From NCBI RefSeq assembly GCF_002973525.1, contig NZ_PVEN01000028.1, positions 1 through 64,000 of the forward strand: a stretch of 64,000 nucleotides of DNA. The letters run 5' to 3'. Positions 50,250 through 59,763 of this stretch are shown in pieces. Source of the stretch: Paraburkholderia sp. BL21I4N1. Its GTDB lineage: Bacteria > Pseudomonadota > Gammaproteobacteria > Burkholderiales > Burkholderiaceae. The notes under the pieces were generated by a model that had not been told where the DNA came from, did not search any database, and saw only the letters and a program-made list of their open reading frames with translations. The position numbers and the translations under genes are program-made. The number at the start of each line of letters is the position of its first letter. Positions within the stretch are counted from its first letter, which is position 1.

Positions 50250-51464
50250 TCAGCGAATCGGACTTGGTTCGGGCAAGCGTTTCGCGATCTCCGCGATCAG
50301 CGTGCGCGCGAGCGTCTGCTTGTCGGCGCGCGGCAACTTCGTCGCGCCGCTGGCTTCGAACAGGATCACTTCGTTGTCGTCGAGGCCGAAAGTCAGCGGG
50401 CCGAGATTGCCGATCAGCAACGGCACGTTCTTGCGCGCACGTTTTTCTTCGCCGTGCACTTCGAGATCGCCGCTTTCCGCCGCGAAGCCGACCGCGAACG
50501 GCGGATGAGGCAGTTTCGCGACCGTGGCCAGAATGTCCGGATTTTCGACGAACGTGAAGGTAGGCAGCGTGCGCTCCGCCGTCTTCTTGATCTTGTGCTC
50601 GCTCGCGTGATCGGCACGCCAGTCGGCCACCGCGGCCACGCCGATAAAGATGTCGGCATCCGCGACCGAGCGCATGACCGCATCGTGCATTTGCTGCGCG
50701 GTTTGCACGTCTTCGCGGAACACGCCCCACGGCGTTTCCAGCGCGACGGGGCCGGCCACCAGATGCACCTCGGCGCCGGCCTGTTGCGCGGCACGCGCCA
50801 ACGCGAAACCCATCTTGCCGCTCGAACGGTTGGTGATGCCGCGCACCGGATCGAGCGGTTCGAAGGTTGGTCCGGCAGTCAGCAGGACGCGCCGGCCGGC
50901 CAGAATCTTGGGCGAGAAAAACGACGCGATCGCTTCATACGTGGCGGCCGCTTCGAGCATGCGTCCGTCGCCGACTTCGCCGCACGCCTGCGGGCCGGAA
51001 TCGGGGCCGAGCACCTGCAGCCCGTCCGCGCGCAGTTGCGTGACGTTGCGCTGGGTAGCGGGGTTTTGCCACATCTGCCGGTTCATCGCCGGCACGACCA
51101 GCAGCGGACAATCGCGCGCCACGCACAGCGTGGACAACAGGTCGTCGGCCATGCCGTGCGCGAGCTTGGCGAGGAAGTCGGTGGAGGCGGGCGCGATCAC
51201 GATCGCATCCGCTTCACGCGACAGATCGATGTGCGCCATGTTGTTCGGCACGCGGCCGTCCCATTGGCTCGTGTAGACCGGACGGCCCGAGAGCGCCTGC
51301 ATGGTGACGGGAGTGATGAACTGCGTGGCCGCTTCGGTCATGACGACCTGTACGGTCGCGCCGGCCTTGGTCAAGAGACGCGTGAGTTCGGCGATCTTGT
51401 AGCAGGCAATGCCGCCCGTCATGCCGAGGACGAGGTGTTTTCCTGCGAGTTCTGCGGTTGCCAA
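50250..51464 (-). CDS. coaBC: Bifunctional phosphopantothenoylcysteine decarboxylase/phosphopantothenate-cysteine ligase
   Basis: A 404-residue coenzyme A biosynthesis enzyme. The CoaC half (1-185) is a flavoprotein with GMTGGIACYK, His in NNMAHIDLSREADA, PAMNRQMW and the catalytic Cys in GPQACGEVGDGRM. The CoaB half (190-400) has TAGPTFEPLDPVRGITNRSS, GVAAVADWR and the KIKK loop that closes over CTP. It starts with TTG (51464) preceded by GGAGG five nt upstream. It lies 125 bp after lspA. Confidence 0.95.
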   Translation of the reverse strand: MATAELAGKHLVLGMTGGIACYKIAELTRLLTKAGATVQVVMTEAATQFITPVTMQALSGRPVYTSQWDGRVPNNMAHIDLSREADAIVIAPASTDFLAKLAHGMADDLLSTLCVARDCPLLVVPAMNRQMWQNPATQRNVTQLRADGLQVLGPDSGPQACGEVGDGRMLEAAATYEAIASFFSPKILAGRRVLLTAGPTFEPLDPVRGITNRSSGKMGFALARAAQQAGAEVHLVAGPVALETPWGVFREDVQTAQQMHDAVMRSVADADIFIGVAAVADWRADHASEHKIKKTAERTLPTFTFVENPDILATVAKLPHPPFAVGFAAESGDLEVHGEEKRARKNVPLLIGNLGPLTFGLDDNEVILFEASGATKLPRADKQTLARTLIAEIAKRLPEPSPIR

Positions 51465-51589
51465 CGAAGCCTCCGATAAAGCGTGGTGGCGGGCGGCGCG
51501 GTGGGGCGTTGCACCCCGGGCCGCCGCGTCTTTCGAACCGGACCCCGGCGCGCGAATTCAGACGAACCCGGGCGCCGGCGTGTGCGGCG

Positions 51590-52099
51590 TTAGCGTGACG
51601 CGCCGCGGACGCGCCGCAACTCGTCGAGCACCAGCAGGATCGCGCCGACGGTAATCGCGCTGTCGGCGAGATTGAACGCCGGCCAGTGCCAGGTGCGCAC
51701 GTGAAAATCGAGAAAATCGATCACGTGGCCGTACGCGAGCCGGTCGATCACATTGCCGAGCGCGCCGCCGAGAATCAGCGAGAGCGCCGTGCAGAACATC
51801 TTCTGCCCGCCGTGGCGCTTGAGCAGATAACAGATCACGAGCGCCGCGATCACGCCGAGCGCCGTGAACGCCCAGCGCTGCCAGCCGCCGGCCATGGCGA
51901 GGAAGCTGAATGCCGCGCCGCGGTTGTACACGAGGATCAGGTTGAAAAACGGCGTGATCTCATGCGGGACACCGTAGGCGAACACCTTCTGGATCGCGAT
52001 CTTGGTCAACTGATCGAACAGAATCACGATCAGCGCGACGCCCAGCCAGGGCGCCAGCGAACTATTGCCGCTCGATGCTTTGGACAGGGTTCGTGCCAT
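51590..52099 (-). CDS. lspA: Lipoprotein signal peptidase (signal peptidase II)
   Basis: A 169-residue inner-membrane aspartic protease with four helices that cleaves prolipoproteins before the lipidated Cys. The two catalytic Asp are in GNVIDRLAYGHVIDF and FNLADSAITVG, and NRGAAFSFLA is the conserved third motif. It overlaps the ileS stop by one base (TAATG), an arrangement conserved across proteobacteria. Substrates in this window would include the two lipoproteins at 14-16.6 kb. Confidence 0.96.
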   Translation of the reverse strand: MARTLSKASSGNSSLAPWLGVALIVILFDQLTKIAIQKVFAYGVPHEITPFFNLILVYNRGAAFSFLAMAGGWQRWAFTALGVIAALVICYLLKRHGGQKMFCTALSLILGGALGNVIDRLAYGHVIDFLDFHVRTWHWPAFNLADSAITVGAILLVLDELRRVRGASR

Positions 52100-54936
52100 T
52101 ATGCCGCGCTCCTCGTTTCACCGTCGCCGAACAGATTGCTGAAGCAGCGGCCGCACAGCGTGGGGTGATCGGCGTGCGCGCCGACGTCCTCGCGGTAGTG
52201 CCAGCAGCGTTCGCATTTCAGATACTTCGACGCGATCACTTCGACGCCTTCTTCCGCTTCGCTGCTAACCTTCACGACATTCGCCGCCGACGTGATCAGC
52301 ACGAATTTCAGGTCTTCGCCAAGGCTCGCGAGCGCGTCGTAACGCGCGCCGCTCGCACGAACTTCGACTTCCGCCTGCAGCGACGAACCGATCAGGTTCG
52401 CGCCGCGCGCTTCTTCCAGTGCCTTCGTCACGTCGCCGCGCGCCGCACGCAGCAGCGTCCACTTGTCGAGCAGTTCGCCCGCTTGCGGCACGGCCGGGAA
52501 CGCGTGATACGTCTCGGTGAAGATGGTTTCGCTGTTCGGCTGGAACACCTTCCACGCCTCTTCGGCGGTGAACGACATGAACGGCGCCATCAGACGCAGC
52601 AGGCCGTGTGCGATGTGATACAGCGCGGTCTGCGCCGAGCGGCGCGCGACTGAATCCGCCGCCGTGGTGTACAGGCGGTCCTTCAGCACGTCGAGGTAGA
52701 AACCGCCGAGGTCTTCCGAGCAGAACGTCTGCAGCTTGGCGACCACCGGATGGAACTCGTACTTGTCGTAGTGCGTGAGGATGTCGTTTTGCAGATTCGC
52801 CGACAGCGCGACCGCGTAGCGATCGATCTCGAGCCAGTCTTCGACCGGACGCGCGTGCTGCGCGAAGTCGAAGTCCGACAGGTTCGCCAGCAGGAAGCGC
52901 AGCGTGTTGCGGATCCGGCGATAGCTTTCCGTGACGCGCTTCAGGATTTCTTCCGAGATCGCCAGTTCACCCGAGTAGTCGGTCGACGCGATCCACAAGC
53001 GGATGATTTCCGCGCCCAGACGGTTCGCCACTTCATGCGGGTCGATACCGTTGCCGAGCGACTTGCTCATCTTGCGGCCTTCGCCGTCGACGGTGAAGCC
53101 GTGGGTCAGCAGCGCGTTGTACGGCGGGCGGCCGTCGAGCATCGACGCGGTCAGCAGCGACGAGTGGAACCAGCCGCGGTGCTGATCCGAGCCTTCCAGA
53201 TACAGGTCGGCTGGGAATTGCAGTTCGTCTTTATGCGAGCCGCGCAGCACGTGCCAGTGCGTGGTGCCCGAATCGAACCACACGTCTAGCGTGTCGCGGT
53301 TCTTCTCGTACAGATTGGCTTCGTCGCCGAGCAATTCGCGCGGATCGAGTGTTTGCCACGCTTCGATACCGGCCTTCTCGACGCGTTGCGCGACCTGTTC
53401 GAGCAGTTCCACCGTGCGAGGATGCAGTTCGCCGGTTTCCTTGTGCACGAAGAACGCCATCGGCACGCCCCATTGGCGTTGACGCGACAGGGTCCAGTCC
53501 GGGCGGTTGGCGATCATGCTGAACAGACGCTGTTTGCCCCACGCCGGATAGAACGCGGTGTTTTCGATGCCTTCGAGTGCGGTCTCACGCAGCGTCTTGT
53601 CGCTGTCATTCGGCTTCACGTCCATGCCGGCGAACCATTGCGAGGTCGCGCGGTAGATGATCGGCGTCTTGTGGCGCCAGCAGTGCATGTAGCTGTGCGT
53701 GTACCGTTCGGTGCGCATCAGCGAGCCGGCCGATTGCAGCGCCTCGACGATCTGCGGATTGGCCGCCCAGATCGACAGGCCGCCGAACAGCGCGAGCGAT
53801 TCGATGTAACGGCCGTCGCCCATCACCGGGCTGATGATGTCGGAGTCGGCCATGCCGTGCGCCTTGCACGACACGAAGTCTTCCACGCCGTACGCCGGCG
53901 ACGAGTGCACGACACCCGTACCGGTTTCGGTCGTCACGTAGTCGCCGAGATAGACCGGCGCGGTGCGCTTGTAAGCCGGATGCGCGGCCGCGAGCGGGTG
54001 ATTGAAGCGCAGGTTGACGAGCTTCGCGCCCGGCGCCGTGGCGACGATCGTGCCTTCCAGGCCGTATTGCTTCAGGCAGGCTTCGACGCGCTCCTGCGCG
54101 AGGATCAGCAGGCCGCGCGGCGTATCCACCAGCGCGTAGACGATTTCCGGATGCAGGTTCAGCGCCTGGTTGGCGGGGATGGTCCACGGTGTGGTGGTCC
54201 AGATCACGATGCCGCCTTCTTCGCGCGGCAGTGCGCCCAAGCCGAAGGCCTGCGCGGTCTTTTCCGGTTCGGCGAAGCTGAACAGCACGTCGATGGTCGG
54301 ATCGTTCTTGTCCGCGTACTCGACTTCCGCTTCAGCCAGCGCCGAGCCGCAGTCGAAACACCAGTTGACCGGCTTCAGGCCGCGGAACACGTAGCCCTTT
54401 TCCAGGATCTTCGCGAGCGCGCGGATTTCGCCGGCTTCGTTCGTGAAGTTCATGGTCTTGTACGGATTGTCCCAGTCGCCCAGCACGCCCAGACGACGGA
54501 AGCCGACCTTCTGTTTCTCGATCTGTTCGGTCGCGTAGGCGCGCGCCTTCTGCATCACTTCGGCGGCCGGCAGCGATTTGCCGAACTGCTTTTCGATCTG
54601 GATTTCGATCGGCATGCCGTGGCAGTCCCAGCCCGGCACGTAGACCGCGTCGAAGCCCGCCAGATTGCGCGCCTTGACAATCATGTCCTTGAGGATCTTG
54701 TTCACCGCGTGACCGAGGTGGATGTCGCCGTTCGCATACGGCGGCCCGTCGTGCAGGATGAACTTCTTGCGGCCCTTGCTGGCGGCGCGGATCTTTTCGT
54801 AGATCTTGCCTTCCTGCCATTCCTTGACCCATTGCGGCTCGCGCTTGGGCAGGTCGCCGCGCATCGGGAACGGCGTGTCGAGCAGGTTGACCGGATAGCG
54901 TGACTGCGGTTTCGAATCGGCTTTCTTGTTGCTCAT
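52099..54936 (-). CDS. ileS: Isoleucyl-tRNA synthetase
   Basis: A 945-residue class I synthetase. The HIGH motif reads HLGH in GDIHLGHA (about 68-75), the editing domain (CP1) has the WTTTPWTIPAN segment, KMSKS is present as GRKMSKSLGN (about 602), and the C-terminal zinc knuckle is CERCWHYRED with CGRC. That makes it the bacterial type 1 form. ATG 54936 is used; upstream in-frame residues are Arg/Pro-rich and not part of it. It lies between ribF (168 bp) and lspA (1-nt overlap). Confidence 0.97.
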   Translation of the reverse strand: MSNKKADSKPQSRYPVNLLDTPFPMRGDLPKREPQWVKEWQEGKIYEKIRAASKGRKKFILHDGPPYANGDIHLGHAVNKILKDMIVKARNLAGFDAVYVPGWDCHGMPIEIQIEKQFGKSLPAAEVMQKARAYATEQIEKQKVGFRRLGVLGDWDNPYKTMNFTNEAGEIRALAKILEKGYVFRGLKPVNWCFDCGSALAEAEVEYADKNDPTIDVLFSFAEPEKTAQAFGLGALPREEGGIVIWTTTPWTIPANQALNLHPEIVYALVDTPRGLLILAQERVEACLKQYGLEGTIVATAPGAKLVNLRFNHPLAAAHPAYKRTAPVYLGDYVTTETGTGVVHSSPAYGVEDFVSCKAHGMADSDIISPVMGDGRYIESLALFGGLSIWAANPQIVEALQSAGSLMRTERYTHSYMHCWRHKTPIIYRATSQWFAGMDVKPNDSDKTLRETALEGIENTAFYPAWGKQRLFSMIANRPDWTLSRQRQWGVPMAFFVHKETGELHPRTVELLEQVAQRVEKAGIEAWQTLDPRELLGDEANLYEKNRDTLDVWFDSGTTHWHVLRGSHKDELQFPADLYLEGSDQHRGWFHSSLLTASMLDGRPPYNALLTHGFTVDGEGRKMSKSLGNGIDPHEVANRLGAEIIRLWIASTDYSGELAISEEILKRVTESYRRIRNTLRFLLANLSDFDFAQHARPVEDWLEIDRYAVALSANLQNDILTHYDKYEFHPVVAKLQTFCSEDLGGFYLDVLKDRLYTTAADSVARRSAQTALYHIAHGLLRLMAPFMSFTAEEAWKVFQPNSETIFTETYHAFPAVPQAGELLDKWTLLRAARGDVTKALEEARGANLIGSSLQAEVEVRASGARYDALASLGEDLKFVLITSAANVVKVSSEAEEGVEVIASKYLKCERCWHYREDVGAHADHPTLCGRCFSNLFGDGETRSAA

Positions 54937-55104
54937 GATGTGGTCGCGGTGAATTCGTTCTGTGCACAGCGGGGCGCGGAATGCGCACGTTGTGCGTGGG
55001 CGTGGGGCGCGCCCGGCAGGCATGTCGCGTGATCCACGGACGCCCTTCGATGCGCGCGGCGAGGGTCCAGGCGGCGTTCGGTGCGCGCGCATGGACCGCG
55101 GCGG

Positions 55105-56100
55105 CTATCTAATTCGGTCGGTGGCCGAGGTGGCGAAGCCGGTGGAACGGCTGCCCGGCGTGCCGGCGCCGACGGCCGCGAACCAGGCGCGGGCGTGGGC
55201 GACGTCGCGCGCGATCGCGGCGGTCAGCGTTTCGAGGTCGACGTACTTTTCCTCGTCACGCAGCTTCTTCAGGAATTCGACGCGCACGAGTTTGCCATAG
55301 GCGTCGCCGTGCCAGTCGAGCAGATGCACCTCGAGCAGCACGCGGCCGGAATCGTCGACCGTGGGGCGCAGCCCGAGGCTCGCGACGCCCGGCAGCGGCT
55401 CGTCCGCCACGCCGTGCACGCGCACCACGAAAATGCCCGCGAGCGCCGGCCGCTTGTGGGCGATCGGCAGGTTCAGCGTGGGGAAGCCGAGATCGCGGCC
55501 GAGCTTCATGCCGTGCACGACATGGCCGCTGATCAGATAATCGCGGCCCAGCGCGGCCCGTGCCGAATCGAGGTCGCCCGCCACCAGCGCGGCGCGCACG
55601 CCCGAGCTGGAAATGCGCGCGCCGGACGGATCGGCCACGGTGGCCATCTGTTCGACTTCGAAACCGTATTGCTGGCCCGCGGCCTTGAGCGACGCGAAAT
55701 CGCCGGCGCGTTTGGCGCCGTAGCGGAAGTCGTCGCCGATCATCACCCAGCGCGCGTGCAACCCGTTGACGATGATGCGTTCGACGAACGTATCCGGCGA
55801 CTGGCTCGCGAACGTGTGGTTGAAATGCTCGACCACCACACGATCGACGCCATTGGTGCGCAGCGCCTCGAGCTTGTCGCGCAGCATGGCGATTCGCGGC
55901 GGCGCGCCGGCCGGATTGAAGAATTCGCGCGGGTGCGGCTCGAAGGTCATCACGCAGACGGGCAGGCCGCGCGCGTCGGCCGCCGCGCGCACGTGCGCGA
56001 GCAGAGCCTGATGGCCGCGGTGGACACCGTCGAAGTTGCCGATGGTCAGTGCGCAGGGCGCACGGCTTTCAGCATTGGGAAGACCGCGGAAGACTCTCAC
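55105..56100 (-). CDS. ribF: Bifunctional riboflavin kinase/FAD synthetase
   Basis: A 331-residue enzyme that makes FMN and FAD. The N-terminal FAD synthetase has TIGNFDGVHRGHQALL (about 18-33) and IGDDFRYGAKRAGD; the C-terminal kinase has ISSSGVRAAL, GRDLGFPTLNLP and the HLLDWHGDAYGK segment. GTG 56100 gives the usual start MRVFRGLP. A TATAAT at 56151-56146 on the minus strand provides a promoter about 45 bp upstream. It heads the ribF-ileS-lspA-coaBC run. Confidence 0.95.
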   Translation of the reverse strand: MRVFRGLPNAESRAPCALTIGNFDGVHRGHQALLAHVRAAADARGLPVCVMTFEPHPREFFNPAGAPPRIAMLRDKLEALRTNGVDRVVVEHFNHTFASQSPDTFVERIIVNGLHARWVMIGDDFRYGAKRAGDFASLKAAGQQYGFEVEQMATVADPSGARISSSGVRAALVAGDLDSARAALGRDYLISGHVVHGMKLGRDLGFPTLNLPIAHKRPALAGIFVVRVHGVADEPLPGVASLGLRPTVDDSGRVLLEVHLLDWHGDAYGKLVRVEFLKKLRDEEKYVDLETLTAAIARDVAHARAWFAAVGAGTPGSRSTGFATSATDRIR

Positions 56101-56145
56101 GATAGCGCGTTGGAATAGGGCGGGCGGGGTGCCGCAAAACAAACG

Positions 56146-56151
56146 ATTATA
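56146..56151 (-). promoter_or_regulatory. -10 box of ribF
   Basis: Perfect TATAAT on the minus strand; start of transcription near 56139, about 40 nt before the GTG. The -35 is weak. Confidence 0.5.
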
Positions 56152-56202
56152 AACGCTCGGCGCGCGAGACGGCGGCGCGTCGCGGTTTCAGGGTCCCCCG
56201 AA

Positions 56203-56211
56203 TGATAAAAT
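56203..56211 (+). promoter_or_regulatory. Extended -10 box of purN, 6 bp before its start codon
   Basis: TGATAAAAT is an extended -10 (TGn plus TAAAAT). The ATG is at 56218, leaving no room for a ribosome site; the bases between are TCCGCGG-like. A leaderless message is predicted. Confidence 0.5.
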
Positions 56212-56217
56212 CCGCGG

Positions 56218-56871
56218 ATGAAAAAACTCGTCATCCTGATTTCGGGGCGGGGAAGCAACATGGAAGCCATCGTTCGAGCCTGCTCGGACGAGGTTTGGCC
56301 GGCGCAAGTCGCCGCCGTGATTGCCAACCGTCCTGACGCCGCGGGCCTTGCGTTCGCGGCGTCGCACGGTATTGCCACGGCGGTGGTCGACCACCGCCAG
56401 TATCCGGACCGCGACAGCTTCGACGCGGCGCTGGCCCAGCAGATCGACGGCTTCGCGCCGGATCTCGTGGTGCTCGCGGGCTTCATGCGCGTGCTCACGG
56501 CTGGTTTCGTCGACCGTTACGCCGGGCGCATGCTGAACGTGCACCCGTCGCTGCTGCCGAGCTTTCCGGGCCTGAAAACCCACCAGCAGGCGCTGGACGC
56601 CGGCGTGCGGCTGCACGGCGCGTCGGTGCACTTCGTCACGTCGCAACTGGACCACGGGCCGATCGTCGCGCAGGCGGCGGTTCCCGTGGAAAACGGCGAC
56701 ACGCCCGCCATGCTCGCCGAACGCGTGCTGGCCATCGAACACATTATTTATCCACGCGCGGTGCGCTGGTTCGTCGAAGGGCGCCTTGCTCTCGACGGCC
56801 TGCGTGTCACGCTCACGCCGTCAGAGCCGCAATGGCTCTTTGCCGGTCATACCGCCGGAGAGGGCGCATGA
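56218..56871 (+). CDS. purN: Phosphoribosylglycinamide formyltransferase (10-formyl-THF dependent)
   Basis: A 217-residue purine biosynthesis enzyme. It shows ILISGRGSNMEAI (about 6-18) for phosphate binding, the catalytic NVHPSLLPSFPG (Asn and His), and HFVTSQLDHGPIVAQ with the catalytic Asp. Its stop overlaps the next gene's start (ATGA), so the methyltransferase is coupled to it. Divergent from ribF with 117 bp between. Confidence 0.96.
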   Translation: MKKLVILISGRGSNMEAIVRACSDEVWPAQVAAVIANRPDAAGLAFAASHGIATAVVDHRQYPDRDSFDAALAQQIDGFAPDLVVLAGFMRVLTAGFVDRYAGRMLNVHPSLLPSFPGLKTHQQALDAGVRLHGASVHFVTSQLDHGPIVAQAAVPVENGDTPAMLAERVLAIEHIIYPRAVRWFVEGRLALDGLRVTLTPSEPQWLFAGHTAGEGA

Positions 56872-58127
56872 GATTACATGGTTTTTTGATTGGACAAACT
56901 GAGACTTTGCTGGCTGAAGTCCTGAAACTCACTGGCCCGGCCGATGCCACGACCAGCCGCTTTTTCCGCGCTCATCCGAAGCTCGGGCACGGCGAGCGCG
57001 GCGTCATCGCGGAAGCGGTGTTCGCGGTGCTGCGTCGCCGGATGGAATTCGCCCATCTGGCCGAAAGCGGCGCCGGCAGCCCGGCTCGCCGCATGGCGCT
57101 GCTAGGCCTGATGCAAACGGCGGGGCGTAACGCGCTCAAGCCGTTCGTGACGGACCAGGAGCTGAGCTGGCTCGAACACGTGTCGAAGATCGACCCGGAA
57201 AGCCTGCCGCTGCGAATTCGCCTGAATCTTCCCGACTGGATTTATCAGGCGCTGGCCAAGCGTTTCGAGGCCGCCGAACTGGCGCAGCTGGCCGCCGCGC
57301 TGAATTACCCGGCGCCGCTGGACCTGCGCGCGAATCCGATCAAGGCGAGCCGCGAAGACGTGCTGAACGCGCTGTCGAAGGCCGGTATCGAGGGCGGCGA
57401 AACGCCGTTCGCGCCGTTCGGCGTACGGGTGGTCGGCAAGCCGCCGCTCACCAAGCTCGACGCATTCCAGCACGGCTGGGTCGAGGTGCAGGACGAAGGC
57501 AGCCAGCTGCTGTGCTCGCTGGTCGCGCCCAAGCGCGGCGAGATGATCGTCGACTTCTGCGCGGGCGCGGGTGGCAAGACGCTGGCGCTGGGCGCGGCGA
57601 TGCGCTCCACCGGCCGTCTGTACGCCTTCGACATTTCCGAGCGGCGTCTCGCCAAGCTCAAGCCACGCCTTGCGCGCAGCGGGCTGTCGAACGTGAATCC
57701 GGTGCTGATCGATAGCGAACACGACGCCAAGATCAAGCGCCTGGCCGGCAAGATCGACCGCGTGCTGGTCGACGCGCCGTGCAGCGGGCTGGGCACGCTG
57801 CGCCGTAACCCGGACCTGAAGTGGCGCCAGTCGCCGGAATCGGTCGCCGAACTGGCGCCGAAGCAGTTGTCGATTCTGGCGAGCGCCTCGCGTCTGGTGA
57901 AGAAGGGCGGTCGTCTCGTCTACGCGACCTGCTCGATTCTGGAAGCGGAAAACGAAGCGGTCGTGCAGCAGTTCCTCGCCGCCCATCCGGATTTCGCGCT
58001 GGTGCCCGTGCGCGACGTGCTGGCCGAGCAGCGGATCGAACTGGAAATGGGCGACTATCTGTCGCTGTGGCCGCACCGCCACGCCACCGACGGCTTCTTC
58101 GCCGCCGTGCTGGAACGCCAGAGCTAA
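56868..58127 (+). CDS. RsmB-family RNA (cytosine-5-)-methyltransferase
   Basis: A 419-residue SAM-dependent m5C methyltransferase. An N-terminal NusB-like helical region (1-135) is followed by the catalytic domain: VDFCAGAGGKTLALGAAM (SAM loop), motif IV DAPCSGLGTLRRNPD and motif VI TCSILEAENE supply the two cysteines used in catalysis. The GW(V)EVQDEGSQL segment is also typical. It probably modifies 16S rRNA as RsmB does (C967), although a second paralogue next to fmt is usual, so the exact site is uncertain. Coupled to purN. Confidence 0.9.
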   Translation: MRLHGFLIGQTETLLAEVLKLTGPADATTSRFFRAHPKLGHGERGVIAEAVFAVLRRRMEFAHLAESGAGSPARRMALLGLMQTAGRNALKPFVTDQELSWLEHVSKIDPESLPLRIRLNLPDWIYQALAKRFEAAELAQLAAALNYPAPLDLRANPIKASREDVLNALSKAGIEGGETPFAPFGVRVVGKPPLTKLDAFQHGWVEVQDEGSQLLCSLVAPKRGEMIVDFCAGAGGKTLALGAAMRSTGRLYAFDISERRLAKLKPRLARSGLSNVNPVLIDSEHDAKIKRLAGKIDRVLVDAPCSGLGTLRRNPDLKWRQSPESVAELAPKQLSILASASRLVKKGGRLVYATCSILEAENEAVVQQFLAAHPDFALVPVRDVLAEQRIELEMGDYLSLWPHRHATDGFFAAVLERQS

Positions 58128-58205
58128 GCGGCGCGACAGGCTTTTTGCCGGCGTGCCGCGGGTGGGTTGGTTGATCCGCGGCGCGCCGGTGATTTCGGCG
58201 ACATC

Positions 58206-59561
58206 ATGCAAAACCGTATTTTTTCTCATATGTTCGGCGACCTCGCGCGCGACTTCGGCCAGCCCGTCATGCTCTGGCAGGTCGGCGTGCTGCTGGGGAC
58301 GCTCGCGCTCGCGTGGCTGCTGGCGCGCCTGTTGCGTCGCACGCTCGATCTGCGCCGGCAAACGCGCTACCAGACGCTGCGTTTCGGCGCGGAAAGTCTG
58401 AACCGTGCCTTCTTCCCGCTGATCGGTGCGGCGCTCGTGTGGCTGGCACGCACGATCACCGCGCCGTTCATGCATACCGCGCTGCTCGATCTGGCTTTGG
58501 TGCCGTTGTTCGGCATTGGGCTGATCTACATTGTGTTTTTTATCGCGCGACGGGTTTTTAGCCACGACGGCGTGACGCATCCGTGGCTGTTCCTGGTCGA
58601 AAAGCTGGTCTCGCTGGTCGTCTGGGTCGGCATGGTGCTGACCGTGATGGGCATTCAGGACGACGTGATCTCGTGGATGGGCAGCGTCCATTTCCGGGTC
58701 GCCAATGCGCACATGACGCTGCTGTCGCTCACCACGGGCCTGCTGTGGGTCTGCGTGACGATGATCGTCGCGATGTGGCTCGGCTCCACGTTCGAGGACC
58801 GCCTGATTCGCTCCACCACGCTCGACGCCAATCTCAAAGTGGTGGTGGCGCGCGTCGGCCGGGCCGCGTTGATGCTGGCGGCGATTCTGATCAGCCTGTC
58901 GCTGGTCGGCATCGACATTACCGTGCTGGGCGTGTTTGGCGGCGCGTTGGGCGTCGGGCTCGGGTTTGGGCTGCAGAAGATCGCCAGCAATTACGTGTCG
59001 GGCTTCATCATCCTGATCGACCGGTCGCTGCGGATCGGCGACACGATCAACGTGAGCGGCCTGCAAGGCATGGTCACGCAGATCCGCACGCGCTACACCG
59101 TGGTGCGAGGGCTCGACGGCATCGAAACGCTGATTCCGAACGAAAAGCTGATCACGGACGTGGTGCAGAACCAGTCGTCGTTTCTGACGCGCGGGTATTC
59201 GAAGGTGGCCGTGCAGGTCGCGTATTCGTCCGACGTCGAGCAGGCCATGGGTTTGCTCGCGCAAGCGGCCGAAGGCGTGCCGCGCGTGCTGAATGAACCC
59301 ACCCCCACGCCGTATCTGGCGAGCTTCGGCACCGACGGCATCAACCTCGAACTGGGCTTCTGGATCGAAGACGCGGCAACCGGCACGGCAAGCGTGCGCT
59401 CTGCCGTGAATCGCAACATCTGGCGTCTGTTCTCCGAACACGACATCACGATTCCGTTCGCACAACGCGAAGTGCGAATCGTAGGCAATGTGAGTGCGGC
59501 CATGCCGCAACCAGTAACAATGACCGCTCCCGCGGCCAATCAGGCGGACGGCGCCCTCTGA
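58206..59561 (+). CDS. MscS-family mechanosensitive ion channel
   Basis: A 451-residue inner-membrane protein. About five hydrophobic helices in residues 25-240 are followed by the MscS pore helix VFGGALGVGLGFGLQKIASN (about 243-262), with small residues that line the gate, and the FIILIDRSLRIGDTINVSG beta domain. The C-terminal part matches the MscS cage; an extra N-terminal helical module makes it longer than E. coli MscS (286). It releases solutes upon hypo-osmotic shock. The start is uncertain: ATG 58206 is preferred, 58230 is possible, both with weak ribosome sites. Confidence 0.9.
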   Translation: MQNRIFSHMFGDLARDFGQPVMLWQVGVLLGTLALAWLLARLLRRTLDLRRQTRYQTLRFGAESLNRAFFPLIGAALVWLARTITAPFMHTALLDLALVPLFGIGLIYIVFFIARRVFSHDGVTHPWLFLVEKLVSLVVWVGMVLTVMGIQDDVISWMGSVHFRVANAHMTLLSLTTGLLWVCVTMIVAMWLGSTFEDRLIRSTTLDANLKVVVARVGRAALMLAAILISLSLVGIDITVLGVFGGALGVGLGFGLQKIASNYVSGFIILIDRSLRIGDTINVSGLQGMVTQIRTRYTVVRGLDGIETLIPNEKLITDVVQNQSSFLTRGYSKVAVQVAYSSDVEQAMGLLAQAAEGVPRVLNEPTPTPYLASFGTDGINLELGFWIEDAATGTASVRSAVNRNIWRLFSEHDITIPFAQREVRIVGNVSAAMPQPVTMTAPAANQADGAL

Positions 59562-59654
59562 CGGACGTTTTGAACTCGTCGACAGTCGTAAAAATCCTGT
59601 CGGCGTTTTCCATCCCATTGATATCGCACAAAAAATCCCCATTTGTTACAAACA

Positions 59655-59670
59655 CTTGGAACGGTTCAAG
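59655..59670. promoter_or_regulatory. Imperfect palindrome upstream of the desaturase gene
   Basis: CTTGGAAC/GGTTCAAG pairs at 6 of 8 positions and is directly followed by a TAGAAT -10-like box. It sits about 95 bp before the start. This could be the operator of a fatty-acid-responsive regulator. Confidence 0.35.
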
Positions 59671-59763
59671 TAGAATGACGTCCAATCCCGCTGTATGCTT
59701 TCACTTTCTTGACACGCGCATGTTGCGTGTGTCTCGTGTCTCTCGTTCCACAGGTAAATTGCC

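Noticed and set aside
57102..59642. 846-codon open frame antisense to the rsmB-like and mscS genes
   Set aside because: Same compositional shadow, with Arg/Gln/His-rich low-complexity text and no recognisable fold.
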